NCBI GenBank assembly: GCA_937146725.1
Contig: CAKZRU010000035.1
Span: 1 to 42,929, forward strand
Reading direction: 5' to 3'
DNA: 42,929 nt
Source of the DNA: an uncultured Myxococcales bacterium
GTDB taxonomy: Bacteria > Myxococcota_A > Bradymonadia > UBA7976 > VGTA01
The notes beneath the pieces were generated by a model. That model ran no database searches. It worked only from the letters and a program-made list of their open reading frames with translations, and had not been told where the DNA came from. This document shows positions 15,303 to 23,153 of the stretch, piece by piece. Both the position numbers and the translations under genes were made by a program. Every line of letters begins with the position of its first letter. The first letter of the stretch is position 1.

Positions 15303-17175
15303 CTGTCTCTAACTTTTCGGTAGAGCGAGAGTACTCGGCCCATGAGCCATCATAGTTCCACAGCTGATCCGCTTTATAGCCGGCCTGTATAAGCCCATAA
15401 TAAACAGCAGCCGAGCGAGTTCCACTTTGGCAATATGTTATCAATGGCTGATCCCATTGAATACCACTTGTATTCATCAAGTCTTTGAGCTCCGAAACTG
15501 ACTTAAGCACCGGTACGTCACCATTAACAAGCTTAAGCGCTTCGGTCCATAGCAAGTGCTTGGCCCCTGGAATACGTCCGGCTCGTGTTGACTTCTTGTG
15601 TTGCATCTTGCCGGTAAACTCATCCACACTGCGGGTATCCAAATATTGTAGATTTGCGTGTTGATTTTGGATTTCCTTAAGGTCGGCAAGTACTAGGTTT
15701 TGAGCATTTCCACCCTTAAGTTCTATATTACCGGCCGTAACCTGTTGTCCGTCACCAGCGGCAATCGCTTCCCCAATATGCTTCCAAGCGGCAAGTCCAC
15801 CGTTAAGAACACGCGCCTTAACACCACCTACCTGTAGCAAGGTCCACCATAGTCTATATGGCTCAGGACCGCCATCACCTGTAATCACAATCTCACCGCC
15901 AGCTTGGGCACCTTTGGCTTGTAGCATCTTTTGTAGGGCCTCTTTACCAAAGGACATTCCCGGAATAGAGCCTCCGGAATAATCAGAGCGAGTCACTAAT
16001 TGAGCCGAAGGAATATGGCCCGCTGCAAAGCGATCCTTGTAGTCATCACCGGCACGAACATCAAGAATGATGAGTTTGGGTGCACCCAAGGCAGATGCAA
16101 GTTCCTTAGCACTGATCGCATATTGACTTTGTAGCCACCCCTCAGCCTTAGCCTCGCTTCCAAATAAACCTACTGCTTTGGCAAAGTCCTCAGCACTTTC
16201 AGCACGCCAAGAAACTTGACTTTGACCGGTAGGTTGTGAGCTGGCCATGGGCTCGTTAAACATAGGTGTTTTTGGCTTTGCTGGTAAGCTTGCACCGTAA
16301 AGACCGGCAAGAACAACAATACCAAGAATAGAAGTTAACGGACGAGTTCCCTTGCTAAAAGCTTTGACAAAGTGAGGTAGAGGCCAAGCTAACTGTCCAA
16401 AGAAGTCATTGGGTAGGTCTTCTACACCAGGGAAACCAATTTTTGGGCAGGGTTCGTCGGGCAGATGGTGCGTGCCAAAGGCCCAGTCCCAACAAGATAA
16501 TGTAATTCCAAAGTTCTGTCCATGAGCCGGAGCATCATAAGCGTGATGGTACAGGTGCATACGAGGGCTGTTAAAAACATAACGTAATGGGCCGTAGTCC
16601 CAAGTGAGGTTCGCATGGTTCAAATGCCCGATTAATGTGCCAAAAACAGCATGGAAGAAAAGTGCTTCAGGCGCAAAGCCAAACCACATCGCGGGAATAT
16701 ACATCACACTTTTATAAATGACCGGTTCGATCCATGAGAAGCGGAAGGACACTATCCAGTCCATTTCTCCTTCTTTTACACTATGATGAACCTTGTGAAT
16801 TTCCCAAAGAAAGTCCACTCTGTGCAAGGTGTTGTGGACTAACCACTGAACAAAATCTAGAACAACTAATGCGACAAATGACTGTAAAACTAAGCCCCAG
16901 CCCCAGCTTTCAACCGCCCCAAAGTATAAAACTTCTTTGAGACCATTTTCTGCTAAGAAACCATCGATATGAGGTAAAACATGATAGGTGGCGATACCAT
17001 AAAGCAAAAGGCCAAACAGGTGACCATTGAACGCTAAGTGAACATAATCGGACCAAAGCCATTTACGGGCAATCTTTTGCTCACGAGCCGGCCAAATGAC
17101 CTCAAAAACGGTGACTAGTACCGAAAAGGCGATGAGCCAAAAGATGTAGTTGGTTAACAAGTCATTTGCAGACAT
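15292..17175 (-). CDS. Fatty-acid hydroxylase/sterol desaturase fused to two rhodanese domains
   Basis: A 627-residue two-part protein. Residues 1-300 form a membrane di-iron hydroxylase: several membrane helices and the His clusters HNTLH (114-118), HKVHH (127-131), HLNH (184-187) and HLYHH (207-211). After a last helix (SILGIVVLAGLYGASL) and a Pro/Ser linker come two rhodanese modules. The first (about 366-470, LIILDVRAGDDYKDRFAAGHIPSA) has ITGDGG where the active Cys should be, so it is probably inactive. The second (about 500-620, LQYLDTRSVDEF) has the active loop YCQSGTRS with Cys582. The inactive-first/active-second layout is that of thiosulfate or mercaptopyruvate sulfurtransferases. 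No frame break separates the halves, so the fusion is real in this sequence. It overlaps the GH113-like gene downstream. Confidence 0.92.
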   Translation of the reverse strand: MSANDLLTNYIFWLIAFSVLVTVFEVIWPAREQKIARKWLWSDYVHLAFNGHLFGLLLYGIATYHVLPHIDGFLAENGLKEVLYFGAVESWGWGLVLQSFVALVVLDFVQWLVHNTLHRVDFLWEIHKVHHSVKEGEMDWIVSFRFSWIEPVIYKSVMYIPAMWFGFAPEALFFHAVFGTLIGHLNHANLTWDYGPLRYVFNSPRMHLYHHAYDAPAHGQNFGITLSCWDWAFGTHHLPDEPCPKIGFPGVEDLPNDFFGQLAWPLPHFVKAFSKGTRPLTSILGIVVLAGLYGASLPAKPKTPMFNEPMASSQPTGQSQVSWRAESAEDFAKAVGLFGSEAKAEGWLQSQYAISAKELASALGAPKLIILDVRAGDDYKDRFAAGHIPSAQLVTRSDYSGGSIPGMSFGKEALQKMLQAKGAQAGGEIVITGDGGPEPYRLWWTLLQVGGVKARVLNGGLAAWKHIGEAIAAGDGQQVTAGNIELKGGNAQNLVLADLKEIQNQHANLQYLDTRSVDEFTGKMQHKKSTRAGRIPGAKHLLWTEALKLVNGDVPVLKSVSELKDLMNTSGIQWDQPLITYCQSGTRSAAVYYGLIQAGYKADQLWNYDGSWAEYSRSTEKLETGAL

Positions 17176-17601
17176 CAGTTAAACTCCTTGGTTAAGTTAA
17201 TACTCATTCAGCGATACATCGAGAAAGATGATACATATGAGTTGGTTTAGAGCAAAGTTAAGTTTCATATAGAATACTTTTTCCTTGATTCTCTCAAGAG
17301 CAAGGCCTGTGCCAAGTTTTTGATGAGAATAGCTTGCTGAGCTTTTATTAATTAAATTAATAGCTTGGTGCGTTTTTTGTAATAGGGGGACTCTACAGTT
17401 TAAAAGAGGATTATGATCGTGACTGTATCAAATGTATCATTTTGTTTCTAGTGTCTAAACACTAGCCCGAATTACAGAATACACTGTTTTAACAGGTATA
17501 ATAATTGCTTATCCGATGCTTCATTTTCTTGAATATGATGAAACCTATATGTTATGCGCCATCTCTCTCATACATTCAATTCTTTAGTAAGGTGAAAGCA
17601 T
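17176..17601. other. Divergent intergenic region with inverted repeats
   Basis: About 425 bases between the hydroxylase-rhodanese gene (left) and the GST gene (right). It contains a palindrome of TATTAATT and AATTAATA around one A (17346-17362), and a 7-bp inverted repeat CTAGTGT/ACACTAG with a CTAA loop (17448-17465). ATGATACAT near 17230 recurs as its reverse complement near 17433. These are candidate regulator sites; no gene or RNA is apparent. Confidence 0.45.
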
Positions 17602-18324
17602 ATGACTAGTGCGAGCGCTTCAATTACTCTTTACCAATTTCAGCTCTGCCCTTTTTGTCACAAGGTTAGGGCGGCCTTGGATCTTAAAGGTGTAAGCTAC
17701 ACTAAAATAGAAGTTGCCCCAGGAAATAAGAAAGAGTTACCTCCTTTACCCGAAGAAGCACCTCGTAAGGTACCGGTTTTACAAGTGGGTGAAGAAATCA
17801 TTTGGGATTCCACAGATATTTTACTTGAGATCGACCGCCTAGTGCCTACCGGTCCTAATTTAACCAGTGATGAAGCTGGGCAGATCGACGAGGAAATCGA
17901 AGCTTTTGAGGATTGGGTTGATCGTGAACTAATGCCTGCCTTACCCACTGTGATTTATGACACTTGGTCCAATGCTTTTCGAGCTGCAAATATCACTGCT
18001 CGAGAAAGTAACTTTGGATGGTGGGATCGCTTTAAGGTAAAAATTGGGGGTTCATTAATCATGAAACTGATTGTGAAACGTATTTTAAAGCGAGTGGGTC
18101 GTACGGATGGTCATGCTTGGCTCCAAGAATGCCTAGATCATGTCGAAGCACAAATTGGAAGCAAAGACTTTGTGATTGGTGAGCAAGCAACCATCGCTGA
18201 TGCGGCTTTACATGGTGCCTTTAAGTGTGTCGAAGAGTTTCCGGTCTTTAAGACCATTGAAGACAGACCTAAGCTCAAGGCCTGGTTTGACCGCATTCAA
18301 AGCCAAAGAAATCAACAAGCATGA
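17602..18324 (+). CDS. Glutathione S-transferase family protein with CPFC active-site motif
   Basis: A 240-residue cytoplasmic protein. An N-terminal thioredoxin fold (ITLYQFQLCPFCHKVRAALDLKGVSYTKIEV) carries a glutaredoxin-like CPFC at residues 16-19. The cis-Pro segment RKVPVLQVGEEIIWDSTDILLEID follows. An all-helical GST C-terminal domain ends with VIGEQATIADAALHGAFKCVEEFPVF and RPKLKAWFDRI. The CPFC pair is more typical of omega-, beta- or PGE-synthase-2-like members that do thiol-disulfide or deglutathionylation chemistry than of classical conjugating GSTs. The ribosome-binding site AAGGTGAAAGC precedes the ATG. Substrate unknown. It ends 13 bases from the convergent coiled-coil gene. 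Confidence 0.88.
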   Translation: MTSASASITLYQFQLCPFCHKVRAALDLKGVSYTKIEVAPGNKKELPPLPEEAPRKVPVLQVGEEIIWDSTDILLEIDRLVPTGPNLTSDEAGQIDEEIEAFEDWVDRELMPALPTVIYDTWSNAFRAANITARESNFGWWDRFKVKIGGSLIMKLIVKRILKRVGRTDGHAWLQECLDHVEAQIGSKDFVIGEQATIADAALHGAFKCVEEFPVFKTIEDRPKLKAWFDRIQSQRNQQA

Positions 18325-18337
18325 TGTATACAAGGCT

Positions 18338-18889
18338 TTAAGCCAGTCCAAGTTCTTTAATAAGCTGGGCCACTTTTTGAGGAACTGTAATCTCGGTATT
18401 AACATTGATGAGCAGAAGTTCGTCCTTGATTTTTCGGCGTCGACGCTTAAGATCTTCTAATTGAGTTTCCACAGTGTCTATAAACTCTTGAGGGATAGCA
18501 CTAAGCTTTACAAAACGTTCATCTGAGTTGAGTAAGGACTCGTTTTGACGCTTAATGGCTTCATTAGAGAGGCGTGGATTGCCAAAACGCATAATATTGT
18601 TAAAGTGCTGTCCCTTTGAGGCAAGCATGGCATCTTCGGCCAATAATTCATGGATACCAGCCTTCACATTATATTCTGCAATGATCGCTCGTAATACTCG
18701 ACGAGCTTCCCAATAGATTAGCATGTTAGCTTCAGCCTTTAAGTAAGCTTGGCTCTGTTGCTCAAGCCGTTCACAGATGTTGTTTTCAAAAAGACTAATG
18801 ATGATATGAGCGTCCTCATCTTTTTGCTTGCTGACTTCATCTTCGAATATCTTTTGGATCATAGCAGCTTGTCTTAAATTGATCTTCAT
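18338..18889 (-). CDS. Hypothetical helical/coiled-coil protein
   Basis: A 183-residue soluble protein without signal peptide or membrane segment. It is almost entirely helical in character, with a basic coiled-coil run near the C-terminus (VETQLEDLKRRRRKIKDELL) followed by a short hydrophobic tail (ITVPQKVAQLIKELGLA). An AAGGAG lies about 11 bases before the ATG. I do not recognise the family; it resembles in style small cytoplasmic coiled-coil proteins of unknown function. It sits alone between the GST gene and the gene-poor region. Confidence 0.6.
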   Translation of the reverse strand: MKINLRQAAMIQKIFEDEVSKQKDEDAHIIISLFENNICERLEQQSQAYLKAEANMLIYWEARRVLRAIIAEYNVKAGIHELLAEDAMLASKGQHFNNIMRFGNPRLSNEAIKRQNESLLNSDERFVKLSAIPQEFIDTVETQLEDLKRRRRKIKDELLLINVNTEITVPQKVAQLIKELGLA

Positions 18890-18965
18890 TTGCTCTTAAG
18901 CTCCTTATTTAATTCATATATTTTATTTATTCTGGTTGGTGGCGAAAGAAAGATTAGGGATAGAT

Positions 18966-19124
18966 TTGAGTACAGGAATACCGGGGATTAAGCAGGGCTT
19001 AAAACAGAGAAAAAGGAGTTCAAAAAGGAGTTCAAAAAAGAGTGCAAAAAAGAGTGCAAAAAAGAGCGCCACGAGAGTCAAGAAATGCATCATAAGCAAG
19101 GAGCAATTGACAAAAGACAATTAG
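18966..19124 (+). CDS. Possible small Lys/Ser-rich basic protein
   Basis: A 52-codon frame from a TTG at 18966, which has AGGG six bases upstream. The centre reads KRSSKRSSKKSAKKSAKKSA, resembling histone-H1-like or ribosomal-tail basic repeats, encoded by five 12-bp units. The antisense frame is also open and hydrophobic, so coding on this strand is unproven. If expressed it would be a nucleic-acid-binding peptide. Low confidence. Confidence 0.25.
   Translation: MSTGIPGIKQGLKQRKRSSKRSSKKSAKKSAKKSATRVKKCIISKEQLTKDN
19010..19069 (+). repeat. Five 12-bp tandem repeats
   Basis: Two units AAAAAGGAGTTC (19010-19021, 19022-19033), two AAAAAAGAGTGC (19034-19045, 19046-19057) and one AAAAAAGAGCGC (19058-19069). 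The pairwise pattern of variants suggests successive duplications. Confidence 0.9.
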
Positions 19125-19196
19125 CAAAGCACAAGGGTATCCTCAGTGAGTAAAACAATGAACAATGGTTTGTATTAAGAACTCACTGAAGAGAAG

Positions 19197-19217
19197 GATA
19201 AAATGCAGCATTTTATC
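19197..19217. promoter_or_regulatory. 21-bp perfect palindrome
   Basis: GATAAAATGC and GCATTTTATC are exact inverse complements around a single A. The left arm includes the AAGGATAAAATG translation start of a possible small ORF, so the same bases could be an operator or a hairpin that hides the ribosome-binding site. Confidence 0.5.
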
Positions 19218-19322
19218 TGCTGGTTGATGAATAACTTGTGGCCGAGTCGTGGCCCTACAGCCGATTTCAGTTCATGGCAAAGCCGTTTCCCTGAAACACT
19301 CATGAAGCTTTGGCTAAACTGA
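19203..19322 (+). CDS. Possible 39-residue small protein
   Basis: ATG at 19203 follows a good GAAGGA ribosome-binding sequence. The frame reads MQHFICWLMNNLWPSRG and ends WLN before TGA at 19320-19322. It is Trp-rich with no recognised family. The overlap of its start with the 21-bp palindrome would allow structural control. Coding is unproven. Confidence 0.22.
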   Translation: MQHFICWLMNNLWPSRGPTADFSSWQSRFPETLMKLWLN

Positions 19323-19755
19323 ACTCTTAACCAAAGCCTTGTGACTCACTAAACTTAAATCACTTAAGCGCCAGTCACATATAATAAACCGCTTACTTGG
19401 CAAACTTAGGACAAAAAACTTTTCATTTTTTTGCATTCACTAGTTCGATCAAGTCTATCGGTTCGTATACATAAACAAATGAGAATCAGCTCACCGAAAC
19501 GAAGGCCTATATTTTTTGAATTACGACAAGGACTTCAGTAAGCTAGTTTGATTTTTACTTTAAAAAACAGTTGTTTATGCTGTGTTTTTTTTGCATGCAG
19601 TTTTTAATTTGTTAGGGTTTCATTAGCCTAGATTTCGATAAACCTATAGATTTTGATAGGGTCTAATTGATAAGCATAGGGGCTTTTTGCTGTCATTTTT
19701 TTTATATTTTAGGGTAGTAACCTAGGCACATTTAATAAGCTTACAGAGGTGATCA

Positions 19756-20112
19756 ATGAATCTTTTTGAGAAATATGGCGGCTTTGCCACTGTAAGTACC
19801 ATCGTGCGTCAGTTTTATAAGGACGTTATTGCTAGTCCTAGCCTTAAATCATACTTTGAGCATGTGGATATGGAAAACTTGATCGATCATCAAACCAAGT
19901 TCATTAGCCATGTTTTAGGCGGCCCGGCTGAATATACGGGGCGAACGCTCGACGTGAGTCATCGAGGCTTAAAAATTACCAATGCTCATTTTGATGAGGT
20001 GGCCGAGATTCTGCAAGATGTCTTGGAAGATGTTGGTATGGAAGATGAAGATATTGAAACTGTTATGGGCATCGTAGCAAGTACCAGGTCTGCGATTGTT
20101 GAGGAAGACTAA
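19756..20112 (+). CDS. glbN: Truncated haemoglobin, group 1 (trHbN-like)
   Basis: A 118-residue 2-on-2 globin that binds O2 or NO through haem. FEKYGGFATVSTIVRQFYKDV holds the B helix with Phe20/Tyr21 (B10 Tyr). DHQTKFISHVLGGPAEYTGR is the E-helix and GGP turn typical of group 1. VSHRGLKITNAHFDEV carries the proximal His69. Length and motifs match the family, and AGAGGTGATCA precedes the ATG. The stop is six bases before the ATG of an adenylate cyclase gene. No other gene lies within 860 bases upstream, so the globin and cyclase form a two-gene operon. Context suggests the globin senses or supplies a gas ligand for the cyclase; that link is inference. Confidence 0.92.
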   Translation: MNLFEKYGGFATVSTIVRQFYKDVIASPSLKSYFEHVDMENLIDHQTKFISHVLGGPAEYTGRTLDVSHRGLKITNAHFDEVAEILQDVLEDVGMEDEDIETVMGIVASTRSAIVEED

Positions 20113-20118
20113 ACTTAT

Positions 20119-21306
20119 ATGGATTTGGCCTTGCTTGATCAGTTAAGCACTTTAGTCATCATTATTGATGCTAATACATATCAAGTGAAAGTGACCAATC
20201 ACAGCGCTCGTATCTTCCTCAGCTCTCTTGCTCATTTGGCTGAACCACAACTAGAGACACGACTAAATCAGCTTAATCATGTTGACCCTCTTAGTTTTTC
20301 AGAACTTTTTCCCGATGTTAAGCTTGAGCGTTTGCTCAAACGTATCAGCAAAGGGAAAAGTGGCGAGTTTGTGGTCAATTTTACCATTGATCAGCTAGAT
20401 AGCCCTATTATCTTTAAGCTTAAACTCTTGCAAAATGGCGATTTAATGCTTGAAGGCTCTGATCATTCAGCGGTCAGAGAAACCGAACATATGCTCAAAT
20501 CTTACAGTGAGCTCATCGAAAAGAAAAATCGGCAATATAAGCGTGAACAACGAAGAGTAGAGCGTTTATTGTTTAATACCTTGCCCGAAAAATGTGTTTC
20601 TCAGCTTAGACAATACGGTCGTACTCGACCGGAGCGCTTTGATGAAGTCTCGGTATTATTTTTGGATTTTGTTGGCTTTACTGAACTTTCCCAACGCATG
20701 TCGACAGATACTCTTTTTAGTGAATTAAACGAGATCTTTACAGCCTTTGACACCATTATCTCTCAGCATCGCTGTGAAAGAATTAAAACCATTGGTGATG
20801 CTTATCTTGCAGTTTGTGGAATGCCAGATAAGATTAAAAGACATGCCGAATTGATTTCATCGGCGGCCTTTAAAATGCGAGCGTTTATCAACGCAAGAAA
20901 TCAGCGAAGTAAATACGAGTGGCGCTGTCGAATTGGTATTCACACCGGAGAAGTTACCGGAGGCGTTGTTGGTAGACTCAAATATATTTACGATATTTTT
21001 GGAGATGGGGTAAACACTGCTAGTCGCATGGAGAGCAATTCCAAGGCCATGCATATTAATATGTCCAAGCAAACCAGCTTGCTACTCTCGGATGCGTACC
21101 AGTTAAAGGCAAGAGGCTTAGTCGATGTCAAGGGCAAAGGCCCCATGGAAATGTTTTACTTAGAAGACATTATTGGTGAGCCCTGTGCAGAGCTTTTGGT
21201 TAAAGCAGAAATTCAAATTAACCCTCAAGATAGTATTGATGAGGAGTTTATGATCGATTTTAGCCCTTTTCATGAGCAAATTCGTAAGCTTGATGATGAG
21301 GATTAA
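20119..21306 (+). CDS. Class III adenylate cyclase with N-terminal PAS-like sensor and signalling helix
   Basis: Makes cAMP from ATP. Residues 1-115 look like a PAS-type domain (LSTLVIIIDANTYQVKVTNHSARIFL to FKLKLLQNGDLMLEG). Residues 118-168 form a signalling coiled coil ending LFNTLPEKCVSQLRQYG, like the linker before soluble guanylate cyclase domains. The catalytic domain (about 172-345) has the metal ligands Asp183 (FLDFVGFT) and Asp227 (IGDAY). Purine-selecting Lys223 (IKTIGD) and Asp292 (YDIFGDGVN) give the adenylate, not guanylate, pairing. Asn299 and Arg303 (VNTASRME) are the transition-state residues. All catalytic residues are present and there is no membrane segment. An acidic C-terminal tail follows. 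It is translated right after the truncated globin and ends convergent to the next gene. Confidence 0.92.
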   Translation: MDLALLDQLSTLVIIIDANTYQVKVTNHSARIFLSSLAHLAEPQLETRLNQLNHVDPLSFSELFPDVKLERLLKRISKGKSGEFVVNFTIDQLDSPIIFKLKLLQNGDLMLEGSDHSAVRETEHMLKSYSELIEKKNRQYKREQRRVERLLFNTLPEKCVSQLRQYGRTRPERFDEVSVLFLDFVGFTELSQRMSTDTLFSELNEIFTAFDTIISQHRCERIKTIGDAYLAVCGMPDKIKRHAELISSAAFKMRAFINARNQRSKYEWRCRIGIHTGEVTGGVVGRLKYIYDIFGDGVNTASRMESNSKAMHINMSKQTSLLLSDAYQLKARGLVDVKGKGPMEMFYLEDIIGEPCAELLVKAEIQINPQDSIDEEFMIDFSPFHEQIRKLDDED

Positions 21307-21331
21307 GTAACATCGCTCTTTAGCTTAAGTC

Positions 21332-22003
21332 TTACTTATATTCTTCACACAGGTTTAACTGAGGGCTTTGCACAATGATTTGCTGATGAGGTGGAGTTGG
21401 CGAAGGACAACTGAGGTTCACAAAAACCGACTTACTCTGGTCTTGAGAGCATTCTTGCTTACTCAGTTCCTTAAGAACTTGTAAACGCCCTCTCTTTAAT
21501 AGATTGACCCACACCATGTGATAGCGACTGCTCAGTCTCACTGGTACACAGTTTGCTGTTTGACCATCTGGGCAGAGTTGACCATGTTCAGCACTTTCCC
21601 ACATTTGGACTTGGCAACTTAATGAGCGAACGGTCGAAAACATACGCCATGAAAAACGCTCATCCCAAGGGTAGTCTCCCCAATAATAAGAGGCGGCGAC
21701 CCACATTTGTGCCGAGAAAAATATAACTAAGGCCAAGCGAACACTGCGTGACTGCCATAAAGATAGGGTAGAGGAGCTCGATACTATTGATTCGCTTTGC
21801 GCGCTATGAGCAGTGTTTTGAGGCTCTGGCGGGCTCGCCGATTCTTGCTTTTTCTCAGGTGATGTCTGCGCTTCATTTAAAGTCATTGACTGATTGGAAG
21901 CGGGTTTAAGCTTTTGAAGATTGGACTGAGAACTCGTAGGATTTGCTGACTTCTTTTGAGAGCGTTTCTTTTTATGTTTCGACTTGTGTTTCGACTTGGC
22001 CAC
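21332..22003 (-). CDS. Single-pass membrane hypothetical with Lys/Ser-rich cytoplasmic tail
   Basis: A 223-residue protein from a GTG start with AGGT upstream. Residues 1-85 are a low-complexity, strongly basic tail (KSKHKSKHKKKRSQKKS) then Ser/Gln/Glu-rich. One transmembrane helix follows (VRLALVIFFSAQMWVAASYYW). The outer part begins GDYPWDERFSWRMFSTVRSLSCQVQMWE and has several Cys residues. The DERFSWRMFS string recurs, to my knowledge, in proteins near HTTM (vitamin-K-carboxylase-like) membrane proteins, but no HTTM gene is seen here. Function unknown. Confidence 0.65.
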   Translation of the reverse strand: MAKSKHKSKHKKKRSQKKSANPTSSQSNLQKLKPASNQSMTLNEAQTSPEKKQESASPPEPQNTAHSAQSESIVSSSSTLSLWQSRSVRLALVIFFSAQMWVAASYYWGDYPWDERFSWRMFSTVRSLSCQVQMWESAEHGQLCPDGQTANCVPVRLSSRYHMVWVNLLKRGRLQVLKELSKQECSQDQSKSVFVNLSCPSPTPPHQQIIVQSPQLNLCEEYK

Positions 22004-22090
22004 GCTTAATTACCTACCCTATCTCAATGTTCATCTATTTGGACTCTAAGTATTTGTTCTTATTGTTTATTTCTGTCTATCTGAAGTTAG

Positions 22091-23059
22091 CTAGAGCCAT
22101 CCGGGGTCTTCACATGACGCTTGCCCTTCCAAAACCTCAAGTTCTGGCGGTAAGCTACATTCACCTGCATAAGCATATAAGACTTTGCCTGTGACAAATA
22201 AATGATAAAAGAACTGATCTAGCATGCGATATTGGTCTTGAACTTCAGCATAGCCTCTGACTTTTTCCATGACTTCCTCATGATAAAAGCCACAGCGAGT
22301 GGTCGCTTTTAGACTGGCTAGCATCGAAGCACGAATCACATCGCTTACGCCATGTGCTTTGGCACGGCCTATAAATGGGATATTTTCTTTATTGAGAACT
22401 CGAGCTTTAACACAAAAACCAGCACTACTTTCCATATTCCGACTTCTTGAGGAAGCCATACGTAATTCATTGAGAAAGGCACGAGGTGCATCAGCCAAAG
22501 GTTTAATGCGTCCGTTAATAATGTCCTGTGCAGCTTCCATGCCTATGCTGATGTAGTGCGCGTATGCATTTAAGGTTGTGAGATACATTTCTCCGGTAAT
22601 GCCCGGCAGGCTTGGGTCATCGGAACGATACGCAAACTCGGCAAGGCTTTGATTAAGCTGCTCCATTTGGGCTTCTACTTCTTGGGCGAGATCAACCGGG
22701 GCGTTCAAAAAATCTTCATAGTCACCTAAATGATCACCGGTCCAAGCATGATCCCATAAAGCCATCCCCTCATCAGCCAAGCTTTCGTAAACAACAGTGC
22801 CCCCAATATAAGCGATTAAAGCACCGATCACATACACCGAAAGACTGATGGTTGGTAAAACAATCACATCAGCTTTGGCTAAACGAGAAGCATCATCCGT
22901 TTGCGGGGTGGGTGCAAACTCTACACTTTCAATAAAGTCAAGACTGGCTTGATCAAGGGCTTTATGTTGATCACTACAAGAGATTAGCGTTAAAAACAAA
23001 ACCATAGTTATACAAAGATAGGATAAGCTTTGATAAGTTTTTAAACGCTGTATCATCAT
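22091..23059 (-). CDS. Hypothetical lipoprotein
   Basis: A 322-residue predicted lipoprotein. CITMVLFLTLISC gives a lipobox with the acylated Cys at about residue 28. A second hydrophobic stretch (ISLSVYVIGALIAYIGGTVVY) lies about 50 residues later and could insert in the membrane. The remainder is helical and hydrophilic (YEDFLNAPVDLAQEVEAQMEQLNQSLAEF) with a few Cys residues near the C-terminus (ECSLPPELEVLEGQASC). GGAG lies 9 bases before the tandem ATG ATG. No family recognised; it resembles lineage-specific lipoproteins. Confidence 0.65.
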   Translation of the reverse strand: MMIQRLKTYQSLSYLCITMVLFLTLISCSDQHKALDQASLDFIESVEFAPTPQTDDASRLAKADVIVLPTISLSVYVIGALIAYIGGTVVYESLADEGMALWDHAWTGDHLGDYEDFLNAPVDLAQEVEAQMEQLNQSLAEFAYRSDDPSLPGITGEMYLTTLNAYAHYISIGMEAAQDIINGRIKPLADAPRAFLNELRMASSRSRNMESSAGFCVKARVLNKENIPFIGRAKAHGVSDVIRASMLASLKATTRCGFYHEEVMEKVRGYAEVQDQYRMLDQFFYHLFVTGKVLYAYAGECSLPPELEVLEGQASCEDPGWL

Positions 23060-23153
23060 GATTGATCACTCCAAACTCGAATATCTACTCACTGATGATC
23101 ATAGAGTTCTAGATAGAGTTTGTCATTAAGCTTTTTAACTTTGCATGAAGCGA

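Larger units (their letters stand above)
18890..19755. other. Gene-poor 866-base region before the globin gene
   Basis: No long coding region. It contains a 12-bp tandem repeat array within a possible small basic ORF (18966-19124), a 21-bp palindrome at the start of a possible 39-codon ORF (19203-19322), and an imperfect hairpin formed by GCTTTGG and CCAAAGC just after that ORF. An AT-rich stretch with a direct repeat (19629-19658) lies upstream of the globin start. No tRNA-like fold was recognised. Confidence 0.5.

Noticed and set aside
18890..19755. tRNA or mobile-element remnant in the gene-poor region
   Set aside because: No cloverleaf, CCA end, transposase fragment or terminal inverted repeat pair was found by eye.
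20119..21306. Guanylate cyclase assignment
   Set aside because: The purine-selecting residues are Lys223 and Asp292, the adenylate pairing, not Glu/Cys.
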